Assembly: GCF_000264945.2 (NCBI RefSeq)
Contig: NZ_CP013071.1
Coordinates: forward strand, 50,001-114,000
DNA length: 64,000 nucleotides
Direction: 5' to 3'
Origin: Sphingobium indicum B90A
GTDB lineage: Bacteria > Pseudomonadota > Alphaproteobacteria > Sphingomonadales > Sphingomonadaceae
Shown: positions 26,446 through 34,377 of the stretch, piece after piece
Layout of the letters: each line of letters opens with the position of its first letter
Position numbering within the stretch: the stretch's first letter is position 1
Translations under genes and position numbers: made by a program
The notes under the pieces: model-generated
What the model saw: the letters and a program-made list of their open reading frames with translations, nothing else
Databases searched by the model: none
Told to the model about the DNA's origin: nothing

Positions 26446-27936
26446 GTGGAGACCTATTCGACCAAACAGGCCCTGGCGGGCGTGGATGGCCTGGACGACA
26501 TTCTTTCCGGCGGGCTGACCCGCGGCCGCGTGTTCCTGCTGGAAGGCAGTCCGGGCACGGGCAAGACCACCATAGCGACGCAGTTCCTGATCGAGGGCGC
26601 GCGGCGCGGCGAACGCTGCCTCTACATCACCCTGTCCGAAACCGAGGAAGAGATGCGCGAAAGCGCCGCGTCGCACGGCTGGACGCTGGAGGGGGTGGAC
26701 CTGTTCGAACTGGTCCCTCCCGAAAGCCTGCTGGACGAGCAGCAGCAGCAAAGCCTGCTCTATTCGTCCGACCTGGAACTGGGCGAGACCACCCGCCGCA
26801 TCTTCGACGCGTTCGAACGGGTCCGGCCGGACCGGGTGGTGCTGGACAGCCTGTCGGAAATCCGCCTGCTGGCGCAAAGCTCCCTGCGCTACCGCCGCCA
26901 GATCCTGGCGCTCAAGCATTTCTTCTCGAAACAGAATGCGACCGTGCTGATGCTGGACGACCTGACGGCCGAGGTCGCGGACAAGACGGTGCACAGCGTC
27001 GCCCATGGCGTCATCCGGCTGGAGGAGCTGTCGCTCGACTACGGCCCGGAGCGCCGCCGGATGCGCGTCATCAAATATCGCGGCCGGCATTTTCGCGGCG
27101 GCTTCCACGATTTCGTCATCGAAAGGGGCGGCGTCCGCGTCTTCCCCCGGCTGGTGTCGGCCGAACACAAGACCGATTTCCAGCGCGACGTGCTGAAAAG
27201 CGAGTCCACCGAACTCGACGCCCTGCTGGGCGGGGGGATAGAGCGCGGTTCGAGCGTGCTCGTGCTGGGCCCGGCGGGCACGGGCAAGTCGCTGCTCGCC
27301 CTCACCTTCGTCACGGCGGCGGTCGCGCGCGGGGAAAAGGCGGCGATGTTCGTCTTCGACGAGGAGATGGGCCTGCTTTTCAACCGCGCCCTGGGCCTGG
27401 GCATCGACATGCGGGCGATGGCCGACAGCGGCGATCTGATCGTCGAGCAGGTGGACGCGGCCGAACTGTCCCCCGGCGAATTTTCCCAGCGGGTGCGCAA
27501 CTGCGTGGAACGGCATGGCGTGAGAACCGTCGTCATCGACAGCCTGAACGGCTATCAGTCCGCCATGCCGGAGGAGAATGCGCTGGTCCTGCACATGCAT
27601 GAACTGCTGCAATATCTGAACCGGCAGGGGGCCACCACCTTCCTCACCGTCGCGCAGCATGGACTGGTGGGCGACATGAAGACGCCGGTCGACGTCACCT
27701 ATCTGGCCGACACGGTCATCCTGCTGCGCTATTTCGAGGCGCTGGGCCGGGTGCGCCGCGCCATGTCGATCATCAAGAAGCGCACCGGATCGCATGAGGA
27801 CACGATCCGGGAGTTCCGCATCGGTTCCTACGGCATCCGCCTGGGCGAACCGCTGATCGGCTTCCAGGGCGTGCTGCGCGGCGTGCCGCATTTCGTCGGC
27901 GGCGCGCCCGCGCTGCTGGAAGACGAGGAGGCGTGA
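26446..27936 (+). CDS. KaiC-like double-domain RecA-type ATPase
   Basis: A 496-residue protein with two KaiC domains. Each has a Walker A (GSPGTGKTT at about residue 35 and GPAGTGKSL at about 273) and the acidic catalytic pair (SETEEEM; VFDEEMG). KaiC proteins are hexameric ATPases of the circadian clock; in bacteria lacking kaiA and kaiB they act in stress or signalling. No kaiB is nearby. The start is GTG with AAGGGAGGTGA upstream. The last four bases overlap the following hybrid kinase gene (GTGA), so KaiC and kinase are likely partners. Confidence 0.9.
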   Translation: METYSTKQALAGVDGLDDILSGGLTRGRVFLLEGSPGTGKTTIATQFLIEGARRGERCLYITLSETEEEMRESAASHGWTLEGVDLFELVPPESLLDEQQQQSLLYSSDLELGETTRRIFDAFERVRPDRVVLDSLSEIRLLAQSSLRYRRQILALKHFFSKQNATVLMLDDLTAEVADKTVHSVAHGVIRLEELSLDYGPERRRMRVIKYRGRHFRGGFHDFVIERGGVRVFPRLVSAEHKTDFQRDVLKSESTELDALLGGGIERGSSVLVLGPAGTGKSLLALTFVTAAVARGEKAAMFVFDEEMGLLFNRALGLGIDMRAMADSGDLIVEQVDAAELSPGEFSQRVRNCVERHGVRTVVIDSLNGYQSAMPEENALVLHMHELLQYLNRQGATTFLTVAQHGLVGDMKTPVDVTYLADTVILLRYFEALGRVRRAMSIIKKRTGSHEDTIREFRIGSYGIRLGEPLIGFQGVLRGVPHFVGGAPALLEDEEA

Positions 27937-29945
27937 TCCCGCACCTGTCCGAACGGGCGCTCATTCTCGCTCCGATCGGGCGCGATGCGGAGATCGCGGC
28001 GTCGATGCTGGCGGAGGCGGGATTGCGCTCGCATGTCTGCCGGGATCTTCCCGACCTGCTGGGCGGCATCGACCATGGCGCCGGCTTCGCGCTGGTGACG
28101 GAGGAGGCGCTGCACAATCGCGATCTGCATCCCCTGGTCGGCTGGCTGCAGAACCAGCCGGAATGGTCGGACTTCCCCTTCATCCTGCTGACCCGGCGCG
28201 GCGGCGGGCTGGAGCGCAACCCGTCGGCGTCCCGCTATCTGGAGATGCTGGGCAACGTCAATTTCCTGGAGCGGCCCTTCCACCCCACCACGCTGATCAG
28301 CCTCGCACGGTCGGCGCTGCGCGGCCGCCGCCGGCAATATGACGCCCGCGCAAGGCTGGAGGAACTGCATCGCGGCGCGGAGAAATATCGATCCCTGTTC
28401 GATTCGATCGAGGCGGGCTTCTGCATCATAGAGATGATCTTCGACGATGCGGGGAAGCCGGTCGACTATCGCTTCATCGAAACCAATCCCGCCTTCGCGC
28501 GCCATACCGGCCTCAGCGACGCGGTGGGAAAGAGCATGCGATCGCTGGTGCCGGGGCATGAACAGCATTGGTTCGACATTTACGGCCAGGTGGCCCGCAC
28601 CGGCGAGGCCGTCCGCTTCGAGGACGCGGCAGAGGCGCTGGGCGGCTATTGGTACGATGTCTACGCCTTTCGCGTGGGCGATCCCAAAGCGCCCCAGGTC
28701 GCCGTGCTGTTGAACGACATCACCGAACGCCGCCGCATGGAGGCGGCGCTGCGCCGGAGCGAGGAGCGGCTGCGCGCGCTCAACGAGACGCTGGAGGAAC
28801 GCGTGCAGCAGCGGTCGCATGAACTGGAACTGGCGCAGGAGGCGCTGCGCCAGTCGCAGAAGCTGGAGTCCATGGGCCAGTTGACCGGCGGCGTCGCCCA
28901 TGATTTCAACAACCTGCTGACGCCGATCGTCGGCAGCCTCGACCTGCTCCACCGCCGCGGCCTGGGCACGGATCGGGAGCGGCGGCTGATCGAGGGCGCG
29001 CTGCAATCCGCCGACCGGGCGAAGATGCTGGTGCAAAGGCTGCTCGCCTTCGCGCGGCGGCAACCGCTGCAACCCACCGCCATCGACATAGGCGGGCTGG
29101 TGCGGGACATGCGCGACCTGATCGTCAGCACGTCCGGCCCGCGGGTGCAGGTCGAACTGGCGGTGGCGGAAGGCCTGCCGGCCGCCCATGCCGACGCCAA
29201 CCAGATCGAAATGGCGTTGCTGAACCTGGCGGTGAATGCGCGCGACGCCATGCCGGATGGCGGACAGCTTCGCATCGGCGTGACATGCGACAGCATGGCG
29301 GCCGACAACCGGCTGCGCCTGCGGGAGGGACGCTATGTCCGCCTGTCGGTGGCCGACACCGGCATCGGCATGGACCAGCAGACCGCCGAAAAGGCGATAG
29401 AACCCTTCTTCACAACCAAGGGCGTGGGCCAGGGGACCGGCCTTGGCCTGTCGATGGTGCACGGCCTGGCCGCGCAACTGGGCGGGGGCCTCACCATCGA
29501 AAGCGCCGTGGGCCAGGGCACGACGATCAGCCTCTGGCTGCCGACCAGCGAGATCGAGGCCGGAAGGGACGCGGCCGGGCCGGACACCGCGCCCGTGAAG
29601 CTGGACCATGGCATGGCGCTGGTGGTGGACGATGAGGAACTGGTGCGCGCCAGCACCGTGCATATGCTGCGCGAACTGGGATATGACGTGCTGGAGGCCA
29701 GTTCCGCCGAACATGCGCTGGCGATCATGAAGGCCGAGCCGGACATCGACGTGCTGGTCACCGATCATCTGATGCCGGGCACGACCGGCACCGACCTGAT
29801 CGAGCAGGCACGGGTGCTCAAGCCGGCGATCCGGGCGCTGCTGATTTCGGGCTATGCCGAAAATGCCGGGATTTCGGCGGAACTGCCGCGACTGACCAAG
29901 CCTTTCAAGCAGATCGATTTGGCCAAGAGCCTTGCCGCGCTGTGA
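27933..29945 (+). CDS. Hybrid histidine kinase with N-terminal pseudo-receiver and PAS domain
   Basis: A 670-residue cytoplasmic sensor kinase. Residues 1-130 look like a response-receiver fold, but the usual phospho-Asp position reads LVTEEAL and the conserved Lys is replaced in FLERPFHP, so it is a pseudo-receiver. A PAS domain follows (about 145-265), then a coiled coil, the phospho-acceptor His in GGVAHDFNNLL, an ATPase domain (NLAVNARDAM; GTGLGLSMVHGL) and a functional-looking C-terminal receiver with VTDHLMPG and TKPF. It starts with GTG overlapping the KaiC stop. There is no separate output regulator nearby. Confidence 0.9.
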   Translation: MIPHLSERALILAPIGRDAEIAASMLAEAGLRSHVCRDLPDLLGGIDHGAGFALVTEEALHNRDLHPLVGWLQNQPEWSDFPFILLTRRGGGLERNPSASRYLEMLGNVNFLERPFHPTTLISLARSALRGRRRQYDARARLEELHRGAEKYRSLFDSIEAGFCIIEMIFDDAGKPVDYRFIETNPAFARHTGLSDAVGKSMRSLVPGHEQHWFDIYGQVARTGEAVRFEDAAEALGGYWYDVYAFRVGDPKAPQVAVLLNDITERRRMEAALRRSEERLRALNETLEERVQQRSHELELAQEALRQSQKLESMGQLTGGVAHDFNNLLTPIVGSLDLLHRRGLGTDRERRLIEGALQSADRAKMLVQRLLAFARRQPLQPTAIDIGGLVRDMRDLIVSTSGPRVQVELAVAEGLPAAHADANQIEMALLNLAVNARDAMPDGGQLRIGVTCDSMAADNRLRLREGRYVRLSVADTGIGMDQQTAEKAIEPFFTTKGVGQGTGLGLSMVHGLAAQLGGGLTIESAVGQGTTISLWLPTSEIEAGRDAAGPDTAPVKLDHGMALVVDDEELVRASTVHMLRELGYDVLEASSAEHALAIMKAEPDIDVLVTDHLMPGTTGTDLIEQARVLKPAIRALLISGYAENAGISAELPRLTKPFKQIDLAKSLAAL

Positions 29946-30111
29946 CGGCGGGATGGCTCCGGCGGCGCGTTCCAGGCGGATTGCGCAAGGAATTGCGGGG
30001 GTTGGCGTGGAACTTTTCCGGCGCGGCTGCGTAACGACTCCGCGGCGCGCGGGGGATCATCGCCTCGGGCCTCGCGTCGGGGGCAAGCGCAATGGGCAGC
30101 GCGGGGGGATA

Positions 30112-32028
30112 ATGGGAATGGCATGGGCTTTTGGCGGCGCGGCGTTCGGCGGAGTGGCCGTGGGCCTTCTATCCCTATGCTGCACCGCCGCCCAGGCGCA
30201 GAGCCTGGAAGAATTGCGCGACATGCCGATCGCCGCCCTGTCGAAGCTGGACGTCACCTCCGTCACCCGGTCGACGGCGTCGCTGGCCGATTCCCCGGCG
30301 TCGATCTACGTCATCACCCATGACGACATCGTCCGTTCGGGCACGCTGACGCTGCCGGGCATTCTCCGGCTCGCGCCCAATCTGCAGGTCATGCGCGGCG
30401 GCCCCAACAATACGGTCATTGCCGCCCGGGGGATGGGCGGCAATGACGCCGCGCAAAGTTTCTCCAACAAGCTGCTGGTGCTGATCGACGGCCGCAGCAT
30501 CTATTCGCCGCTCTATTCCGGCGTCTATTGGGACATGCAGGACGTTTTGCCGGAGGATGTCGACCGCATAGAGGTGATTTCCGGCCCCGGCGCCACGCTG
30601 TGGGGGTCCAACGCGGTCAACGGCGTGATCAACATCATCACCCGCGACGCGGGGGCCTCCCAGGGCCTGTACGGCACGGGCGTGGTCGGCAACAGCACCT
30701 ATGACCTGGGGCTGCGCTATGGCGGCCATGCCGGCGGCAACGCCAGCTACCGCCTGTTCGTGAAGCGGCACGAGAATTTCGAGAGCGCGAACGACGCGGA
30801 CGACGGCAATCGCCGGACCCAGGGCGGCTTCCGCTTCGACTGGAACGCGACGCCCGACGACGCGCTGATGGTGCAGGGGGACGGCTATTACGGTTCCCGC
30901 TCGCAGGGGGCCGCGCCGGACGAGAGCCTGCACGGCTACGACCTGCTTGCCCGCTGGCGCCATGGCGCGGCGTCCGGGGCCACGCTCCAGCTCCAGGCCT
31001 ATTACGACCACAGCGCCCGCAAGATCGAGAATGACGGCGGCCGCTTCGCGCTCGACACCTTCGACGTGGAGGGGCAGCACAGCTTCGCGCTCGGCTCCGG
31101 CCACAACATCGTCTGGGGCGGCGGCGCGCGCCTCAGCCGCTATGTGATCCGCAACATTCCCGGCCTGGACTTCGTGCCCGACCGGCGAAACCTTTTCGTC
31201 GGCAATCTGTTCGCGCAGGACAGCATCGCCCTGACGCCGTCCGTCACGGCCACGGTCGGGGCCAAGCTGGAGCGGCGCAGCTATATGGACCTCACCTTCC
31301 TGCCCAGTGTTCGCCTGTCCTGGAAGCCCGACCCCGAAACCCTGCTGTGGGGCGCGGTTTCCCGCGCCGTCCGTTCGCCCACCCCCTTTGACGAGGATGT
31401 GGTCGAATCCATCGGGGGCACCGTCTTCCTGACCGCCCTTCCCGGCTTCCGCTCCGAAAAGCTGACCGCCTTCGAACTGGGCACGCGGCTGATGCTCTCG
31501 CCCCGCGCGTCGCTTTCGGTCTCCGCCTTCTACAATGTCTATGACGACCTGCGGACAGTGGAGCCGGCGCCGGGCGGGTTCCTGCCGCTGCGCTGGGGCA
31601 ATGGGATAAAGGGCGACAGCTATGGCTTCGATGCCTGGGCCGACATCCGGCTGGCAAGCTGGTGGCGGCTCAAGCCCGGCTACAGCCTGCTGATCCAGAA
31701 GTTCCGCTTCAAGCCGGATTCTGTCCCCCTGATCGGCGTGTCGCAGGTCGGCAACGATCCCAGGCACCGCGCCACGCTGCGCTCCTCCATGGACATCGGG
31801 CCGGAGGTGAATGTCGATTTCGACCTGCGCTACGTGTCCGCCCTGCCCGACCCGCATGTGCCGGGCTATGTGGAACTGGGCGCAAGGCTGGGCTGGCAGT
31901 TCGACGAGCGCGCCGAATTGTCGGTGTCGGGCTTCAACCTGCTGCACCGCCGCCACCGGGAGCTTCCCGCCTCGCAGGCGACGCCGCTTCGCCGCAGCGT
32001 GTTCGTGGCGCTCAAATGGACGATCTGA
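30112..32028 (+). CDS. TonB-dependent receptor of a receptor/YfiR/kinase block
   Basis: A 638-residue outer-membrane receptor with a signal peptide (FGGVAVGLLSLCCTAAQAQ), a plug domain (SVTRSTASLADSPASIYVIT, then GATLWGSNAVNGVINIIT) and a beta-barrel ending in VFVALKWTI. The barrel is shorter than that of the catabolic receptors. ATGs at 30112 and 30118 are both possible. The stop overlaps the next gene by 13 bases, so it is co-translated with the YfiR-like gene and the downstream kinase, which suggests sensing or signalling rather than only uptake. Confidence 0.88.
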   Translation: MGMAWAFGGAAFGGVAVGLLSLCCTAAQAQSLEELRDMPIAALSKLDVTSVTRSTASLADSPASIYVITHDDIVRSGTLTLPGILRLAPNLQVMRGGPNNTVIAARGMGGNDAAQSFSNKLLVLIDGRSIYSPLYSGVYWDMQDVLPEDVDRIEVISGPGATLWGSNAVNGVINIITRDAGASQGLYGTGVVGNSTYDLGLRYGGHAGGNASYRLFVKRHENFESANDADDGNRRTQGGFRFDWNATPDDALMVQGDGYYGSRSQGAAPDESLHGYDLLARWRHGAASGATLQLQAYYDHSARKIENDGGRFALDTFDVEGQHSFALGSGHNIVWGGGARLSRYVIRNIPGLDFVPDRRNLFVGNLFAQDSIALTPSVTATVGAKLERRSYMDLTFLPSVRLSWKPDPETLLWGAVSRAVRSPTPFDEDVVESIGGTVFLTALPGFRSEKLTAFELGTRLMLSPRASLSVSAFYNVYDDLRTVEPAPGGFLPLRWGNGIKGDSYGFDAWADIRLASWWRLKPGYSLLIQKFRFKPDSVPLIGVSQVGNDPRHRATLRSSMDIGPEVNVDFDLRYVSALPDPHVPGYVELGARLGWQFDERAELSVSGFNLLHRRHRELPASQATPLRRSVFVALKWTI

Positions 32029-32594
32029 GCCCCTGGCGCGGCAGGCGCGGGCAACGAGGACGCCGGGCCGCGCTGTCCTGTCTCGCGGCGGTCGCGCTCC
32101 TCGTTCCGGCGCCGGTGCCGGCCAATTCGCCCGCCGCGCTGGAACGCGCGATCCAGGCGAATTTCCTGTTCAAGTTCGCGCCCTTCGTGGAATGGCCCCC
32201 GGCGGCATTTTCAGGGACGGAAAGGAATTTCGTGATCTGCGTGGTTGGGGAGGATCCGTTCGGCGCCATGCTCAACGATGTGGTGCGCGGGCAGAAGATG
32301 GTCGGCCGCCCGGTGGTGGTGCGGCGGACCGGCGGCGAGGCGGGTCCGGCCGGCTGCCACATCCTGTTCGCCGGCCGCTCGGCCGACCCCGGCTATGCGC
32401 CCTTCGCGACCACGGGCGGCCAGCCGGTGCTGACGGTCGCGGACAAGGGCGCCGGTCCCAGCGGCGCGATGATCGAATTCGTGCGGCGGAACGGGCGGGT
32501 GCGGTTCCAGATCGACGACAAGGCGGCCCGCGCCAACGGCCTCAAGATCAGTTCCAAATTGCTGGGCCTTGCCATCGCGGTGGACCGGAAATGA
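32016..32594 (+). CDS. YfiR-like (DUF4154) periplasmic protein
   Basis: A 192-residue protein with a signal peptide (LSCLAAVALLVPAPVPAN). The mature part starts with LERAIQANFLFKFAPFVEWP, the hallmark of the YfiR/DUF4154 family, and has two cysteines (FVICVVGED and AGCHILFAG) and the C-terminal KISSKLLGLAI. YfiR in Pseudomonas is a periplasmic repressor of the membrane cyclase YfiN through its periplasmic sensor. The gene overlaps both neighbours, and the following kinase has a sensor domain of YfiN type, so it probably controls that kinase. Confidence 0.88.
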   Translation: MDDLSPWRGRRGQRGRRAALSCLAAVALLVPAPVPANSPAALERAIQANFLFKFAPFVEWPPAAFSGTERNFVICVVGEDPFGAMLNDVVRGQKMVGRPVVVRRTGGEAGPAGCHILFAGRSADPGYAPFATTGGQPVLTVADKGAGPSGAMIEFVRRNGRVRFQIDDKAARANGLKISSKLLGLAIAVDRK

Positions 32595-34318
32595 AGCCGG
32601 CGACCCAAGGCAGGCTCAGCCTGGGCAAGGTCGTCGGGCAGATGGCGACGCCCCTGTCCGCGGTCCTGATCGCCTTCCTGCTGCTCGCCGCGGGGCTAGC
32701 CGCCGCCATCCAGCTCGAACAGCTCGGCCGGGTCGAAAAGCTGCGGCAGACGACGGTCCAGGCGCAGGTGCTGGCCAACGGGATCGCCGCGCCGCTGGCG
32801 TTCGAGGACGATGTCGCGCTCCAGGAATATCTGAACGCGCTGAAGGCCGATCCGCAGATCGTCGCGGTCGCCGCCTATGACGGCAAGGGCGCCTTCGCCG
32901 CCGGCTTCGCGCGCCCTCCCGCCCGGCTGCCCAGGCTGGCGGCGGAGGCGGGCCGGGATTCGCCGCCGTCGGGCCTTGCCGTCACGGTCCCGGTGAAGCA
33001 GGGCGGCACGCAGCTTGGCTCCGTCTATCTGCAATCGACCATGGACAGCCTGTCGCGCCGCCTGACCCGCTATCTGGGCATCGCGGTCATCGTCATCGCG
33101 GCGGCGGTGCTGATCGTGATGCTCGCCGCCTCCTATTCGTCGCTGCGCCGCGCGCATCAGGCCTTGCAGGCGGAGATCGCCAGCCGCCAGCAGGCCGAAG
33201 AGGCGCTGCGCCAGTCGCAGAAGATGGAGGCGATGGGCCAGTTGACCGGCGGCGTCGCGCATGACTTCAACAATCTGCTGATGGTCGCTTCCGGCGGCCT
33301 CGACCTCATGGAACGCACCCAGGACGCCGCCAGGCTAGAGAAGCTGCGCGCCGGAATACGCCAGGCGCTGGACCGGGGCGCGAAGCTGACGCGGCAACTG
33401 CTCGCCTTTTCCCGCCGCACCCCGCTCAATCCCGAAGTCGTCGACCTGCGGGAGCGGATCAGGGGCATGGACGCGCTGCTCGAACGATCGCTGGGCGAAA
33501 GCATAGAGGTGGCCATGCATCTTCCCGCCGACCTCTGGCCGGTGGAGGTCGACGCGTCGGAACTAGAGGTGGCGATCCTCAACATCGCCCTCAACGCCCG
33601 CGACGCCATGCGCAAGGGCGGCGCCATCGTCATAGAGGGCGCGAACCGTCCGGGCCATGGCGGCCTGCCCGACCGGGTGCAGATCGCGGTGACGGACAGC
33701 GGAGAGGGCATCGCGCCTGAACTGCTCAACAAGATATTCGAACCCTTCTACACGACCAAGGCGGTGGGACAGGGCACGGGCCTTGGGCTCAGCCAGGTCT
33801 ACGGCTTCGCGCGCGCTTCCGGCGGGGAGGTGCTGGTCGACAGCATCGTCGACCGGGGGACGACCATCACCCTGCTGCTGCCGCGATCCCTGCTCGCCCC
33901 CCGGCCGGGCGACGGGCCGGTCGAGCCGGTCGGCGCCTCCGGCAAGCAGCGCATCCTGCTGGTCGAGGATGACGACACGGTGGCCGACACGGTGGGCGGC
34001 ATGCTGACGACGCTGGGCTATGAGATGGAGCGGGTCGACAATGGCGACGCGGCGCTGCGCCGGCTGGAGCGGGCGGACGATTTCTCCCTGATCCTGTCCG
34101 ACATGATCATGCCGGGCGAGGTCGGCGGCATGGAACTGGCGCTCCGGGTCCGGACGCACTGGCCGCATCTGGGCACGATGCTGATGACGGGCTACAGCGC
34201 GGCGGCGGCCTCCGCCGCGAAGGAGGGTGTCCCGCTGCTGGCCAAGCCCTTCACGATACAGGATCTGTCCGTCCACCTGATGGCTGCGCTGGACCGCGCC
34301 GGCGGGCACAGGGCATAG
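32591..34318 (+). CDS. Hybrid histidine kinase with CHASE8-like periplasmic sensor
   Basis: A 575-residue membrane kinase. Two transmembrane helices (about residues 20-42 and 160-182) enclose a periplasmic region beginning TTVQAQVLANGIAAPLAFED and containing LNALKADPQIVAVAAYD, the pattern of the CHASE8 sensor found in YfiN. Then come a coiled coil, the phospho-acceptor His in GGVAHDFNNLLMV, an ATPase domain (NIALNARDAM; GTGLGLSQVYG) and a C-terminal receiver (SDMIMPG, AKPFT). It overlaps the YfiR-like gene in an ATGA. Its likely input is YfiR and the receptor; no output regulator is adjacent. Confidence 0.88.
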   Translation: MKPATQGRLSLGKVVGQMATPLSAVLIAFLLLAAGLAAAIQLEQLGRVEKLRQTTVQAQVLANGIAAPLAFEDDVALQEYLNALKADPQIVAVAAYDGKGAFAAGFARPPARLPRLAAEAGRDSPPSGLAVTVPVKQGGTQLGSVYLQSTMDSLSRRLTRYLGIAVIVIAAAVLIVMLAASYSSLRRAHQALQAEIASRQQAEEALRQSQKMEAMGQLTGGVAHDFNNLLMVASGGLDLMERTQDAARLEKLRAGIRQALDRGAKLTRQLLAFSRRTPLNPEVVDLRERIRGMDALLERSLGESIEVAMHLPADLWPVEVDASELEVAILNIALNARDAMRKGGAIVIEGANRPGHGGLPDRVQIAVTDSGEGIAPELLNKIFEPFYTTKAVGQGTGLGLSQVYGFARASGGEVLVDSIVDRGTTITLLLPRSLLAPRPGDGPVEPVGASGKQRILLVEDDDTVADTVGGMLTTLGYEMERVDNGDAALRRLERADDFSLILSDMIMPGEVGGMELALRVRTHWPHLGTMLMTGYSAAAASAAKEGVPLLAKPFTIQDLSVHLMAALDRAGGHRA

Positions 34319-34339
34319 AGCTTGTCGTCATTTGAACCT

Positions 34340-34361
34340 TGTTCCTGCGCAGGCAGGAACA
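34340..34361. terminator. Palindromic hairpin between convergent genes
   Basis: TGTTCCTGC-GCAG-GCAGGAACA, a nine-base stem with a four-base loop, between the kinase (+) and ABC permease (-). A longer version of the same sequence lies at 38322-38349, so it is a repeated intergenic palindrome that probably terminates both transcripts. Confidence 0.6.
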
Positions 34362-34377
34362 CGACCCAAGCCAAGGC

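Noticed and set aside
26446..27936. Evidence for a circadian clock from the KaiC-like gene
   Set aside because: KaiC-like proteins are common in bacteria without a clock, and no kaiA or kaiB is present in the window.
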